DNA of 19,364 bases from Lightella neohaematopini (GCA_025728385.1 JAOBJV010000009.1:1-19364); one strand, 5' to 3'. Counted from the first letter of the stretch, positions 7,998-16,203 are shown. The notes: generated from the letters alone by a model not told the origin. Numbers and translations: made by a program.

Positions 7998-8339
7998 TTA
8001 ACTAAATGACATTCCGCAGTTACATTTATTATTATATCTTATATTACTAATAAAAAAATAAGATTTGTTAACATTTTCTATATAATCTATTAATCCACCA
8101 CTTAAATAATTTAAACTATTATTATCTATTAAAATTAAAATATTAGATTGTTTTAGTATATAATCATTATCATTAATATTTTTATCTAAAGTAAAATCAT
8201 ATTTAAGTCCACTACAACCTCCATTAGTTACAAGTACTCTAAAATTATAACCAATATTATTTTTATAATTTAGTATAGACTTAATTTTTTTTATTGCTGC
8301 ATTAGTAACATTAATTTTTTTTAATAACAAATTACTCAT
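7998..8339 (-). CDS. erpA: Iron-sulfur cluster carrier ErpA
   Basis: This A-type carrier receives Fe-S clusters from the assembly scaffold and passes them to target apoproteins. In E. coli its key clients include IspG and IspH of the MEP pathway. The 113 residues compare with 114 in E. coli. The three cluster ligands are at the exact E. coli positions: Cys42 in NGGCSG, and Cys106 and Cys108 in CNCG. I prefer ErpA to the paralogue IscA because of the position next to mtnN and mrcB and the N-terminal extension before NVTNAAIKKIK. A good AAGGA precedes the ATG by about six bases. The gene starts 20 nt after mrcB ends and may be co-transcribed with it. In E. coli fhuACDB, hemL and clcA lie in that interval. 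Confidence 0.95.
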   Translation of the reverse strand: MSNLLLKKINVTNAAIKKIKSILNYKNNIGYNFRVLVTNGGCSGLKYDFTLDKNINDNDYILKQSNILILIDNNSLNYLSGGLIDYIENVNKSYFFISNIRYNNKCNCGMSFS

Positions 8340-8359
8340 TATAATCCTTATTTAATAAT

Positions 8360-10594
8360 TTATGAAACAAGATCACTATTTTTTATCCATATAGGTATTT
8401 TATAACTATGTTGTTTGTTACAAAATACATCATTATTACAACTAATCGATATATAATTAATTCCTTTTGGAATAACAAGATTTAATATTGTTGGAGATTG
8501 TTTTTCTAAATAATGTTGATATAATGTTAACGCTCCACTTGAACCGGTTAACGTTGTAGATTTATTATCATCTCGGCCTATCCAAATTACCGATACTTCT
8601 TTACCATCTATACCAACAAACCAACTATCTCTTAGATCATTAGAAGTACCAGTTTTTGCTGCTAGATTGTATGAGGAAAATTTAGAAGATAATACACTAG
8701 ATGTACCTCTTATCACTGATTGTTGCATAGCATATAATGTTAAATAGGTAGCTTGAGAAGATACAACGCGTTCTGATTTAGGTAAACTATTATATATAAT
8801 ACTACCATCATTAGACAATATAGTTCGAACAACAGATAACATAGTATAATTACCACCACTAGCTATAGTTTGAAATAATTGAGCAACTTCAATTGGAGTT
8901 AAATTAATTGCTCCTAACAACATAGCTGGGAATATTGGATAATTAATACTACTGTATGGTACTCCTAATGTAATTAATGTAGATATAATTTTATTTAATC
9001 CTAATTTCATACCTAAATTAACTGTAGGTATATTCAAAGATTGTACTAATGCATCTATTAACATAACATGACCACGAAATCGTCTATCATAATTTTTTGG
9101 TGACCATAAATAACCATTATTTTGCTTAATTGTTAGTGGTTGATCATCAATTAAAGTACTTAAATTATATTTATTTGGATTACTTAATGCTGTTAGATAA
9201 ATAGCTGGTTTAATTAATGAACCAATTAATCTTCTAGCTTGCATAGCTCTATTAAATCCAGCAAATTCTGGATTAGATCCACCAACAATTGCTCTAATTT
9301 CGCCACTAAATCTATCTACAACAACCATAGCTGCTTCTAAATTTAAATTATGATTTAATTTTAAATTATTAATGCCATATTTTATAGCATGTTCAGCAGC
9401 ATTTTGCGATACAGGATCTAATGTAGTAAATATTTTTACTCCGGATAAATTATATATTTTATTATGTAATTTATTCTGTATTTCTTCTCTAATTAATTGA
9501 GTAAAAGCAGGCTTATTTGCTGCAATATTATCATAATGATTAATACCTAACGGACGTGATATTAATAAATCACATAACTCTTTATCTAATATATGTTGTT
9601 TACTAATTAATTTTAGTATTAAATTACGTCTTGCTAAAGTCAAATCAGGATTATGCCATGGATTATACAATGATGCTCCTTTTACCATACCTACTAACAT
9701 AGCTTGTTGATCAATACTTAATTCATTTATTGGTCTATTAAAATAATATAAACTAGCTAATGGAAATCCTCTAATTTGATCATCACCACTTTGTCCTAAA
9801 TATACTTCATTTAGATACAACTCTAAAATATAATCTTTACTATAATAATAATCTAGTATTAGCGCCATACAAATTTCATTAAATTTACGCCATAAAGAAC
9901 GTTTATTGTCTAAAAATAAATTTTTTACTAGTTGTTGAGTAATAGTACTACCACCTTGTATAGTTTTTTTAGCTATTAAATTAGTTAATATTGCTCTACA
10001 AATAGAATGAAAACTAATACCATTATGGTAATAAAAATTTTTATCTTCAATAGTTAGTAATATTTTAATTAGTAATTTAGGAAAGTTATTTTTAGTAATA
10101 AATAATCTTTGTTCGCTGTATGGTGATTGAATTATAGTAATTAATTTAGGATCTAATTGTAAAAAACCAAAATTACGTTTACTATTAACATTTTTTATAT
10201 TAGATATTTTACTATTGCTAAAATATATTAATACATGCGTATTGTCTACTGTTCCTTCTGGCAAATCAAATGTTCTACGTATTAATTCTATATTATTATT
10301 ATGTACAGAAAATTCTCCTGGACCAGTAATATATTTTACCCTACGATAATACACGCTTTCTAACATATTAATAACCTGATTTTTATTAATACACATACCA
10401 GGCATTAAATAAGTAGTTTTGCTGTAAACTATAGTTGGTAATTGCCATATTTTACCAGAAATTCTATTTTTAATCACAAAACTTAAATAAAAAAAGTACA
10501 ATAATATCAATATAAAAAAAATAAATGATATCTTTACTAATTTTATTAATATACTATTTTTAGATTTTTGATTTAAGTAATCGTAACTAGACAA
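8360..10594 (-). CDS. mrcB: Penicillin-binding protein 1B (bifunctional peptidoglycan synthase)
   Basis: It polymerises lipid II into glycan strands and cross-links the stem peptides in the periplasm, anchored in the inner membrane. The 744 residues compare with 844 in E. coli. A single membrane segment spans about 18-41. A UB2H domain (about 50-150, GKIWQLP to FGFLQLDP) follows, the docking site of activator LpoB in E. coli. The GT51 domain has catalytic Glu183 (TIEDKNFYYH), QGGSTITQQLVKNLFL and a second Glu263 (LNEVYLG). The transpeptidase domain has Ser459-Lys462 (GSLIKP), Ser519-Asn521 (SLN) and Lys647 (KTGT). All catalytic motifs are intact. The start is a TTG directly after an in-frame TAA. 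The next in-frame ATG (residue 65) would delete the membrane anchor. The basic cytoplasmic tail and the Gln-rich C-terminus are missing. Confidence 0.96.
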   Translation of the reverse strand: MSSYDYLNQKSKNSILIKLVKISFIFFILILLYFFYLSFVIKNRISGKIWQLPTIVYSKTTYLMPGMCINKNQVINMLESVYYRRVKYITGPGEFSVHNNNIELIRRTFDLPEGTVDNTHVLIYFSNSKISNIKNVNSKRNFGFLQLDPKLITIIQSPYSEQRLFITKNNFPKLLIKILLTIEDKNFYYHNGISFHSICRAILTNLIAKKTIQGGSTITQQLVKNLFLDNKRSLWRKFNEICMALILDYYYSKDYILELYLNEVYLGQSGDDQIRGFPLASLYYFNRPINELSIDQQAMLVGMVKGASLYNPWHNPDLTLARRNLILKLISKQHILDKELCDLLISRPLGINHYDNIAANKPAFTQLIREEIQNKLHNKIYNLSGVKIFTTLDPVSQNAAEHAIKYGINNLKLNHNLNLEAAMVVVDRFSGEIRAIVGGSNPEFAGFNRAMQARRLIGSLIKPAIYLTALSNPNKYNLSTLIDDQPLTIKQNNGYLWSPKNYDRRFRGHVMLIDALVQSLNIPTVNLGMKLGLNKIISTLITLGVPYSSINYPIFPAMLLGAINLTPIEVAQLFQTIASGGNYTMLSVVRTILSNDGSIIYNSLPKSERVVSSQATYLTLYAMQQSVIRGTSSVLSSKFSSYNLAAKTGTSNDLRDSWFVGIDGKEVSVIWIGRDDNKSTTLTGSSGALTLYQHYLEKQSPTILNLVIPKGINYISISCNNDVFCNKQHSYKIPIWIKNSDLVS

Positions 10595-10912
10595 ATTAAT
10601 ATATTTCTTTTGTTATTGTTAATATTTTAATAATTAATTACTTACTACATTTTTATAAATATATTAATTAATAACATTATTAATAATAATTTACAATAAT
10701 TTTGATTTACTAATTAAATCTCCACAAAAAATCTTACTTAAGATAAAAAAATTTAAAAATTTAAAATCTAATTACTTTATAATATTAATATATAATATAA
10801 ATTATAAATTATTTTCATATAATACTAATTATACTAGTATAGTAATACTATTACTTACAAATTAATATAAATTTGTTAATTAACTATTATAATTTATAAT
10901 TTAAGGAACAAT
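10595..10912. other. Divergent mrcB/dksA intergenic region
   Basis: This 318-nt spacer separates mrcB (minus) and dksA (plus) and must contain both promoters. No gene is seen. TATAAT hexamers occur at 10888-10893 and 10895-10900. The second is too close to the dksA Shine-Dalgarno (AAGGA, 10903-10907) to act as its -10. A 12-bp palindrome TATACTAGTATA (10830-10841) abuts AGTAATACTATTACT (10841-10855), a 7-bp inverted repeat with a one-base centre. The pair resembles an operator or small cruciform, but such repeats are expected by chance at this composition, so no regulatory function is claimed. Confidence 0.5.
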
Positions 10913-11362
10913 ATGAATAAAAATAATTTTAAATCTTCGTCGTTAAGCATTTTAAATATTGCTGGAGTAAAACCATATAATATAAAATCTAATGAAAAAT
11001 ATATGAATAAAAATCAAATTATGCATTTTAAAACTATTTTAGTTGCTTGGTATAAACATATTACAAATAACTTAAATCATACTAATTTAGTAAAAAAATC
11101 TATTAATTTTCCAGATATTGTAGATAGAGCAACACAAGAAGAAGAATTTAGTTTAATGCTACATCATTGTAATAGAGAAAGAAAAATTATTATGAGTATA
11201 CAAAAAACTATTAGAAGATTAGAAGAAAATAATTTTGGATTTTGTGATTATTGTAGTATAGAAATTGGTATAAAACGTTTAGAGGCAAATCCAATAACTA
11301 ATTTATGTATTGATTGTAAAACATTAGCTGAATTAAAAGCAAAACAAATTAACAATCGATAA
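10913..11362 (+). CDS. dksA: RNA polymerase-binding transcription factor DksA
   Basis: DksA enters the secondary channel of RNA polymerase and, with ppGpp, retunes rRNA, tRNA and amino-acid promoters. The 149 residues compare with 151 in E. coli. The coiled-coil tip keeps Asp68, Asp71 and Ala73 within FPDIVDRATQEEEF, matching Asp71, Asp74 and Ala76 of E. coli. The zinc finger Cys111-x2-Cys114-x17-Cys132-x2-Cys135 is complete (CDYC and CIDC). The N-terminal SSLSILNIAGVKPY block is also conserved. The ATG is preceded by AAGGA at 10903-10907. It leads a plus-strand cluster with folK 17 nt downstream. In E. coli gluQ and pcnB lie between these two genes, and both are absent. Confidence 0.97.
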   Translation: MNKNNFKSSSLSILNIAGVKPYNIKSNEKYMNKNQIMHFKTILVAWYKHITNNLNHTNLVKKSINFPDIVDRATQEEEFSLMLHHCNRERKIIMSIQKTIRRLEENNFGFCDYCSIEIGIKRLEANPITNLCIDCKTLAELKAKQINNR

Positions 11363-11379
11363 TTTAAACAATAATTACT

Positions 11380-11892
11380 ATGATCTTATTAAATCAAATA
11401 AATGATGTCTGGCTATCTTTAGGAAGTAATTTAAATTGTCCTATAGATCAAATTAATATAGCCATAAATAAATTAAAATATTTACCTTACACAAAATTAA
11501 TAAAATATTCTTCTTATTATGAAAGTATACCATTAAATAATTATAATCAACCAAATTATATTAATTTAGTAGTTACTTTAAATACTATGTTATCATTAGA
11601 TAGTTTATTTAATTTTATAAAAATTATTGAGTATTCTCAAGGACGTCAATATAATTGTCTACGTTGGTCATCTAGAGTAATAGATATAGATATATTATTA
11701 TTTGGCAATTATATATTAAATACGTCAAAATTAACAATTCCCCATTATGATATGTTAAATCGTGAATTTGTTGTTTATCCAATGATAGAATTAGATAATA
11801 GTATAAAATTACCAACAGGACTAGTAATTAAAAATAATATTAAATTATTATCTAAGAAAAGAATTTTATTATTAAAAAAATATAATAATTAA
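11380..11892 (+). CDS. folK: 2-amino-4-hydroxy-6-hydroxymethyldihydropteridine pyrophosphokinase
   Basis: HPPK transfers pyrophosphate from ATP to 6-hydroxymethyl-7,8-dihydropterin, the folate-pathway step before dihydropteroate synthase. The 170 residues compare with 159 in E. coli, with a few extra residues at each end. WLSLGSNL is near the start, and the Mg-binding Asp102 and Asp104 are in VIDIDILLFGN. The substrate-binding PHYDMLNREF is at 121-130. The usual Gly-Pro before the conserved Arg (RWGPR in E. coli) reads Ser-Ser (RWSSR, 95-99), an unusual change in an ATP-binding loop. No Shine-Dalgarno precedes the ATG, so translation is probably coupled to dksA across the 17-nt gap. No other folate gene is in the window. 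Confidence 0.95.
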   Translation: MILLNQINDVWLSLGSNLNCPIDQINIAINKLKYLPYTKLIKYSSYYESIPLNNYNQPNYINLVVTLNTMLSLDSLFNFIKIIEYSQGRQYNCLRWSSRVIDIDILLFGNYILNTSKLTIPHYDMLNREFVVYPMIELDNSIKLPTGLVIKNNIKLLSKKRILLLKKYNN

Positions 11893-11930
11893 TTAGTCTA
11901 AAAATATTTATTAAATTTAGGAAATGATAT

Positions 11931-12704
11931 ATGTATACTATTAGTCATTTAAAAGAAATAAAAAAAAATAAACAAAAATTTGCAGTGCTTACTGTTTATG
12001 ATGCATCTTTTGCTAAATTGTTATATAACCAAGGAATTAATGTTATGTTAGTTGGTGATTCTTTAGGAATGGTTGTGCAAGGTCATAATTCTACTTTATC
12101 TGTTACTATACATGATATAATATACCATGTTCGTTGTGTAAAAAATGGTGCTCCAAATTGCTTATTACTAGCTGATTTACCTTTTATGAGTTATAATAAT
12201 AATGAACAAGCATTAAATAATTCTATTAAATTAATGAGAACTGGAGCTAATGTAATAAAATTAGAAATTATTAATCAATGGTCATTAGATATTGTTAATT
12301 ATTTAATTAATTATTCTATTCCAATATGTGGACATATTGGTTTAACTCCACAGTATGTAAATTTTTTAGGTGGATATAAAACTCAGGGTATCCACGAGAA
12401 CGATGCAAATAAGTTATTAGATTATGCTATGTTTTTAGAAAAATCTGGGGTAGTTATGCTATTATTAGAACACATACCAGAGTTATTAGCTAAAAAAATT
12501 ACTGAAAAATTAAAAATTCCAGTTATTGGTATAGGCGCTGGTATGTATACCGATGGACAAATATTAGTACTACAAGACATGTTAGGTATTACTAATAATA
12601 TTCCTGTATTTGCTAAAAATTATTTAAATAATCATATTAATCTTGCTATTAGTAATTATATTAAAGAAGTTGAATCTGGTATTTTTCCAAAAAATAAAAA
12701 CTAA
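11931..12704 (+). CDS. panB: 3-methyl-2-oxobutanoate hydroxymethyltransferase
   Basis: It transfers a hydroxymethyl group from 5,10-methylene-tetrahydrofolate to 2-oxoisovalerate to give ketopantoate, the first committed step to pantothenate. The 257 residues compare with 264 in E. coli. The metal ligands are Asp43 (LVGDSLGMVVQGH) and Asp82 (LLADLPFM). Lys110, CGHIGLTPQ at 133-141, the catalytic Glu180 (LLLEHIP) and IPVIGIGAG at 196-204 are all present. AGGA at 11919-11922 precedes the ATG by 8 nt. A nine-base A run (11960-11968) lies in the codons around residues 10-13. The gene is followed by panC after 9 nt and preceded by folK, the enterobacterial order. Its folate cofactor links it to the FolK pathway. 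Confidence 0.97.
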   Translation: MYTISHLKEIKKNKQKFAVLTVYDASFAKLLYNQGINVMLVGDSLGMVVQGHNSTLSVTIHDIIYHVRCVKNGAPNCLLLADLPFMSYNNNEQALNNSIKLMRTGANVIKLEIINQWSLDIVNYLINYSIPICGHIGLTPQYVNFLGGYKTQGIHENDANKLLDYAMFLEKSGVVMLLLEHIPELLAKKITEKLKIPVIGIGAGMYTDGQILVLQDMLGITNNIPVFAKNYLNNHINLAISNYIKEVESGIFPKNKN

Positions 12705-12713
12705 TTTTAAAAT

Positions 12714-13568
12714 ATGAAAATTGTTAGATCAATTGATAATTTAAAAAAAATAATAAAATCTTTCAGAAATAATAGTTATGTTATATCACTAGTACCAACT
12801 ATGGGTAATATTCATGAAGGACATCTTGCTTTAGTAAAAAAAGCAAAATTAATGAGTACTATTTGTATAGTTAGTATATTTATTAATCCTACTCAATTTG
12901 ATCAATTATATGATTTTAATAATTATCCTCGTTCTATTAAATTAGACTGCAAAAAATTAATGTTTTATAATGTTGATATAATCTTTATTCCATCAGTATT
13001 AGCAATGTATCCTAGTGGAATTAATAACTATACTTGTGTGTATGTACCAAATTTATCTAAAATTCTAGAAGGTAGTAAACGTTTAAATCATTATAAAGGA
13101 GTTACTACTATCGTTAGTAAATTATTTAATTTGATACAACCAAATTTAGCTTTTTTCGGAGAAAAAGATTTCCAACAGTTGATGATAATTAAACGAATGG
13201 TACATGATATGTGTTATAATATAAAAATAATTAGTGTGCCAATTGTTCGAGAAGCTAATGGCTTAGCATATAGTTCACGTAATAATTTATTAAATAAAGA
13301 TGAATATAAAATAGCTCATAAATTTTATCTTACTTTAAGAGATATGGCTGATAAATTAAAAAATAATATTCATTGTATAGTTAATTTGATTAAAGTTACA
13401 ACACACCAATTAGAAAAGATTGGATTTGTAGTAGATTCGTTATATATTTTAGATTCTAAATATTTAACATATATTAATAATAATAGTACAAATATAATAA
13501 TATTATCAGCAGTATGGTTAGGTAAAATAAGATTAATTGATAATATTAAAGTAAAAATTTTTAAATAA
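12714..13568 (+). CDS. panC: Pantothenate synthetase
   Basis: It condenses pantoate with beta-alanine through a pantoyl-adenylate to form pantothenate. The 284 residues compare with 283 in E. coli. The class I-synthetase-like HxGH is His34-Glu-Gly-His37 in TMGNIHEGHLALV. FINPTQFDQ is at 56-64, FGEKDFQQL at 148-156 and SSRN at 187-190. LEGSKRLNHYKGV (118-130) aligns with the E. coli LEG...GHFRGV segment that closes the active site. The start is 9 nt after panB with no Shine-Dalgarno, consistent with translational coupling. The gene converges on lpdA with only 6 nt between stop codons. panD, which supplies beta-alanine and lies near panC in E. coli, is not here. Confidence 0.97.
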   Translation: MKIVRSIDNLKKIIKSFRNNSYVISLVPTMGNIHEGHLALVKKAKLMSTICIVSIFINPTQFDQLYDFNNYPRSIKLDCKKLMFYNVDIIFIPSVLAMYPSGINNYTCVYVPNLSKILEGSKRLNHYKGVTTIVSKLFNLIQPNLAFFGEKDFQQLMIIKRMVHDMCYNIKIISVPIVREANGLAYSSRNNLLNKDEYKIAHKFYLTLRDMADKLKNNIHCIVNLIKVTTHQLEKIGFVVDSLYILDSKYLTYINNNSTNIIILSAVWLGKIRLIDNIKVKIFK

Positions 13569-13574
13569 AATAAT

Positions 13575-14972
13575 TTACAAAAGACTAGTTGTATAAATTT
13601 CTGCAGCTAATTGTATTGACTCATATAAAGTTGGGTGAGCATGACTAGTTAAAGCAATATCTTCTGCTTCACAAGACATTTCAATTGCTAGACTTAATTC
13701 TCCAATAATCTCACTGCTATTTACTCCAAATACACCTCCACCAATTAAACAATTATTATCTTTATTAAAGATTAATCTAGTAAAACCAGTATGATTATTA
13801 GTAACTACAGCTTTACCTAAATTAGCCCAATTAAAATCTACCACTTTAAAATTTAAATTTAAATGTTTTGCTTGTTTGATAGTACAGCCAACCCAACAAA
13901 GTTCTGGATTAGTATATATTACTAAAGGAATAACCTTTTGATCAAAAAAATGTTTTTTTCCAGCTATTACTTCTGCTGCGATATGACCATTATGTATGCT
14001 CTTATGTGCTAACATAGGAGCTCCAATTACATCTCCGATAGCATAGATATGATTAATATTAGTTTGCATTTGATTATTTACTTTAATATAATTATTATTA
14101 TTAGTTTCTATTCCAATTTTTTCAAGTTGTAAGTGGTCAATATTTGGTTTTCTACCGACAGCTACAATGACATTATCATAATAATTAGTATTATTTAATT
14201 CTTTATTATCTATTTGTACCATGACTTTAGAATTTTTTATTTCTACATTAGATACCTTAGTATTTAATTTAAAAGATAGTGTATTATTTTCCATTTGATA
14301 CATTAACTTATCAACTATATCTTTATCTAAAGATAATATAATTTGATCAGAAACTTCTATTATATCTACTGTTGATCCTAAAATATTATAAATATTAGCT
14401 AATTCTAAACCAATAACTCCCCCACCTATAATTAGTAGTTTATTTGGTATACATGGTATATCTAATGCTGTAGTAGAATCCCAAATATATTTATTATCAA
14501 ATTTTGTATTTAACAAATTATTTGGAATTGATCCAGTAGCAATTATTGCATATTTAAAATTAACTAATGTTTCATTATGATGTTTATCTTCGATACTTAT
14601 ATTATTACTGTCAATAAATTTACCTACACCGTAAATAATATTAATATTATTTATTTTCATAATATTTAATAAATTATTAGATAACTTATTAATTAAATTA
14701 TGTTTCCAAAAAAGTAGTTGTTTTATATTTACCTTTAAATTACCAGAAAAAATATCATATTTATTAAATGTATTAAATTCTTTTATCGATTTAACTACAT
14801 TTAGTAATGTTTTTGATGGAATACAACCAAAATGTAAACATGTACCGCCAATAGAACTATATTTATCAACTAGTAATGTTTTTAAATTAAAATAAGCACA
14901 CCTAATAGCAGCTGAATAACCACCAGGTCCAGCACCTAATATAATAACGTCAACACTAATTTTATTAGACAT
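13575..14972 (-). CDS. lpdA: Dihydrolipoyl dehydrogenase (E3)
   Basis: E3 reoxidises dihydrolipoyl groups of AceF with FAD and NAD+. It may also serve 2-oxoglutarate dehydrogenase or glycine cleavage if present. The 465 residues compare with 474 in E. coli. The FAD fold GAGPGG is at 13-18, the redox disulfide Cys45/Cys50 in GGTCLHFGCIPSK, the NAD fold GGGVIG at 183-188, and AIGDVIG is in the FAD-binding region. The catalytic pair His446/Glu451 is in HAHPTLYES near the end. The C-terminal lysine-rich tail of E. coli is missing. AGGA lies about six bases before the ATG, giving it its own ribosome site although it follows aceF by 42 nt. It is the last gene of the minus-strand pyruvate dehydrogenase operon. 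Confidence 0.97.
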   Translation of the reverse strand: MSNKISVDVIILGAGPGGYSAAIRCAYFNLKTLLVDKYSSIGGTCLHFGCIPSKTLLNVVKSIKEFNTFNKYDIFSGNLKVNIKQLLFWKHNLINKLSNNLLNIMKINNINIIYGVGKFIDSNNISIEDKHHNETLVNFKYAIIATGSIPNNLLNTKFDNKYIWDSTTALDIPCIPNKLLIIGGGVIGLELANIYNILGSTVDIIEVSDQIILSLDKDIVDKLMYQMENNTLSFKLNTKVSNVEIKNSKVMVQIDNKELNNTNYYDNVIVAVGRKPNIDHLQLEKIGIETNNNNYIKVNNQMQTNINHIYAIGDVIGAPMLAHKSIHNGHIAAEVIAGKKHFFDQKVIPLVIYTNPELCWVGCTIKQAKHLNLNFKVVDFNWANLGKAVVTNNHTGFTRLIFNKDNNCLIGGGVFGVNSSEIIGELSLAIEMSCEAEDIALTSHAHPTLYESIQLAAEIYTTSLL

Positions 14973-15014
14973 TTAATTTCCTATATAAAACTTATATTTA
15001 TTACATTTTACTTA

Positions 15015-16175
15015 TTAAGTAACTAAATTACGTATATCTAATACTAATTCTTTTATAAAATTAATAAAATTTACACCATCAAGACCATTTATAACACGAT
15101 GGTCGTATGATAATGATAATGGTAACATTAATTTTGGTACAAAGCTATTACCATTCCAAATAGGCATAATACGAGCCTTAGATAATCCGAGTATAGCTAC
15201 TTCTGGAAAATTAACTAATGGAGTAAACATGGTAACGCCACTATTATTACCTAAATTAGAAATAGTAAAGTTACTACCTTTTATATGAGATAATTTTAAT
15301 TTATTATTTCTAACTTTTATTAATAATGAATCTAATTCATATGATATAGTTAAAATACTCTTATTATTTACATTATGTAATACTGGTACTATTAATCCAT
15401 TATTAGTTGCTACTACTATACCTATATTAACATATTTTTTTAATAAAAGTTCCTTATTATTAATTAAAACACTGTTAAAATAAGGAAATTCTTGTAATGC
15501 AACTGAAATAATTTTAGTGAAAATAGTTAATAAAGTAATTTTAATTGGTATATTTTGATTAGTTAGTTTGTTATTATAGTTTTTACGAAATTCTTCAATA
15601 TTAGTAATATCAACTTCATCAAATTGAGTAACATGGGGAACGTTTTTCCAACTATTATTTAGTTGTTTAATTGTAGAAATTCTATCATTTTTTAACTTAA
15701 TTAATCTTACATCACCATATTCACTATATTGTTTTACTATAAATTCTGATGTATTATGAGTTTTATTGCTCATTTGTTGTATAAATTTATTAATATCACA
15801 TCTTAAAATTCTACCACCACGCCCAGTACCAACAATATTTTTTAAATTAATATTTAATTTATATGCTAATCTTCTTATTATTGGACTAGCATAAACATAA
15901 CAGCTTTTTATTATATTACTATTATTAGTAGTTACTAAATTATGATCAGCTTTTACTAACATTAATAAACAATTAGTACTAATTTTATCATTAACTTTAA
16001 CTTTTATATCTTGTATAATACCACTAATCTGTGATGGTACTTCTATCATAGCTTTACCAACCTCTACTATTAGTAGTATTTGATTAATACTTACATAATC
16101 TCCAACTTTTACTAATAATTCAATAACTTTTACTCTGTCTGTACCTACATTGGGTAATCTAATTTCTAAATTCAT
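15015..16175 (-). CDS. aceF: Pyruvate dehydrogenase E2, single lipoyl domain
   Basis: E2 forms the complex core and transfers acetyl groups from lipoyl-lysine to CoA. At 386 residues it is much shorter than the 630 of E. coli, which has three lipoyl domains. Only one is present here (about 1-76). The probable lipoylated lysine is Lys41 in VEVGKAMIEV, where E. coli has GDKA, so the usual Asp before the lysine is Gly (codon GGT). The peripheral-subunit-binding domain is about 95-132 (YASPIIRRLA to INKF). The acetyltransferase domain runs from about 155 to the end with His359 in SYDHRVINGLDG. Only short, Asn-rich linkers separate the domains. The gene begins 28 nt after aceE without a clear Shine-Dalgarno. 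One lipoyl domain is also known in reduced symbionts such as Buchnera. Confidence 0.96.
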   Translation of the reverse strand: MNLEIRLPNVGTDRVKVIELLVKVGDYVSINQILLIVEVGKAMIEVPSQISGIIQDIKVKVNDKISTNCLLMLVKADHNLVTTNNSNIIKSCYVYASPIIRRLAYKLNINLKNIVGTGRGGRILRCDINKFIQQMSNKTHNTSEFIVKQYSEYGDVRLIKLKNDRISTIKQLNNSWKNVPHVTQFDEVDITNIEEFRKNYNNKLTNQNIPIKITLLTIFTKIISVALQEFPYFNSVLINNKELLLKKYVNIGIVVATNNGLIVPVLHNVNNKSILTISYELDSLLIKVRNNKLKLSHIKGSNFTISNLGNNSGVTMFTPLVNFPEVAILGLSKARIMPIWNGNSFVPKLMLPLSLSYDHRVINGLDGVNFINFIKELVLDIRNLVT

Positions 16176-16203
16176 AATAATTTATTAAGTATTTTTTATT
16201 AAT

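Noticed and set aside
10830..10855. Adjacent palindromes between mrcB and dksA as an operator
   Set aside because: Perfect 12-bp palindromes are frequent at this composition, and neither recurs upstream of another gene in the window.
15078..15101. AceF active site reads HRVING rather than HRVIDG
   Set aside because: Asn at this position is, as I recall, also present in active pseudomonad/Azotobacter E2p enzymes, so it is not evidence of inactivity.
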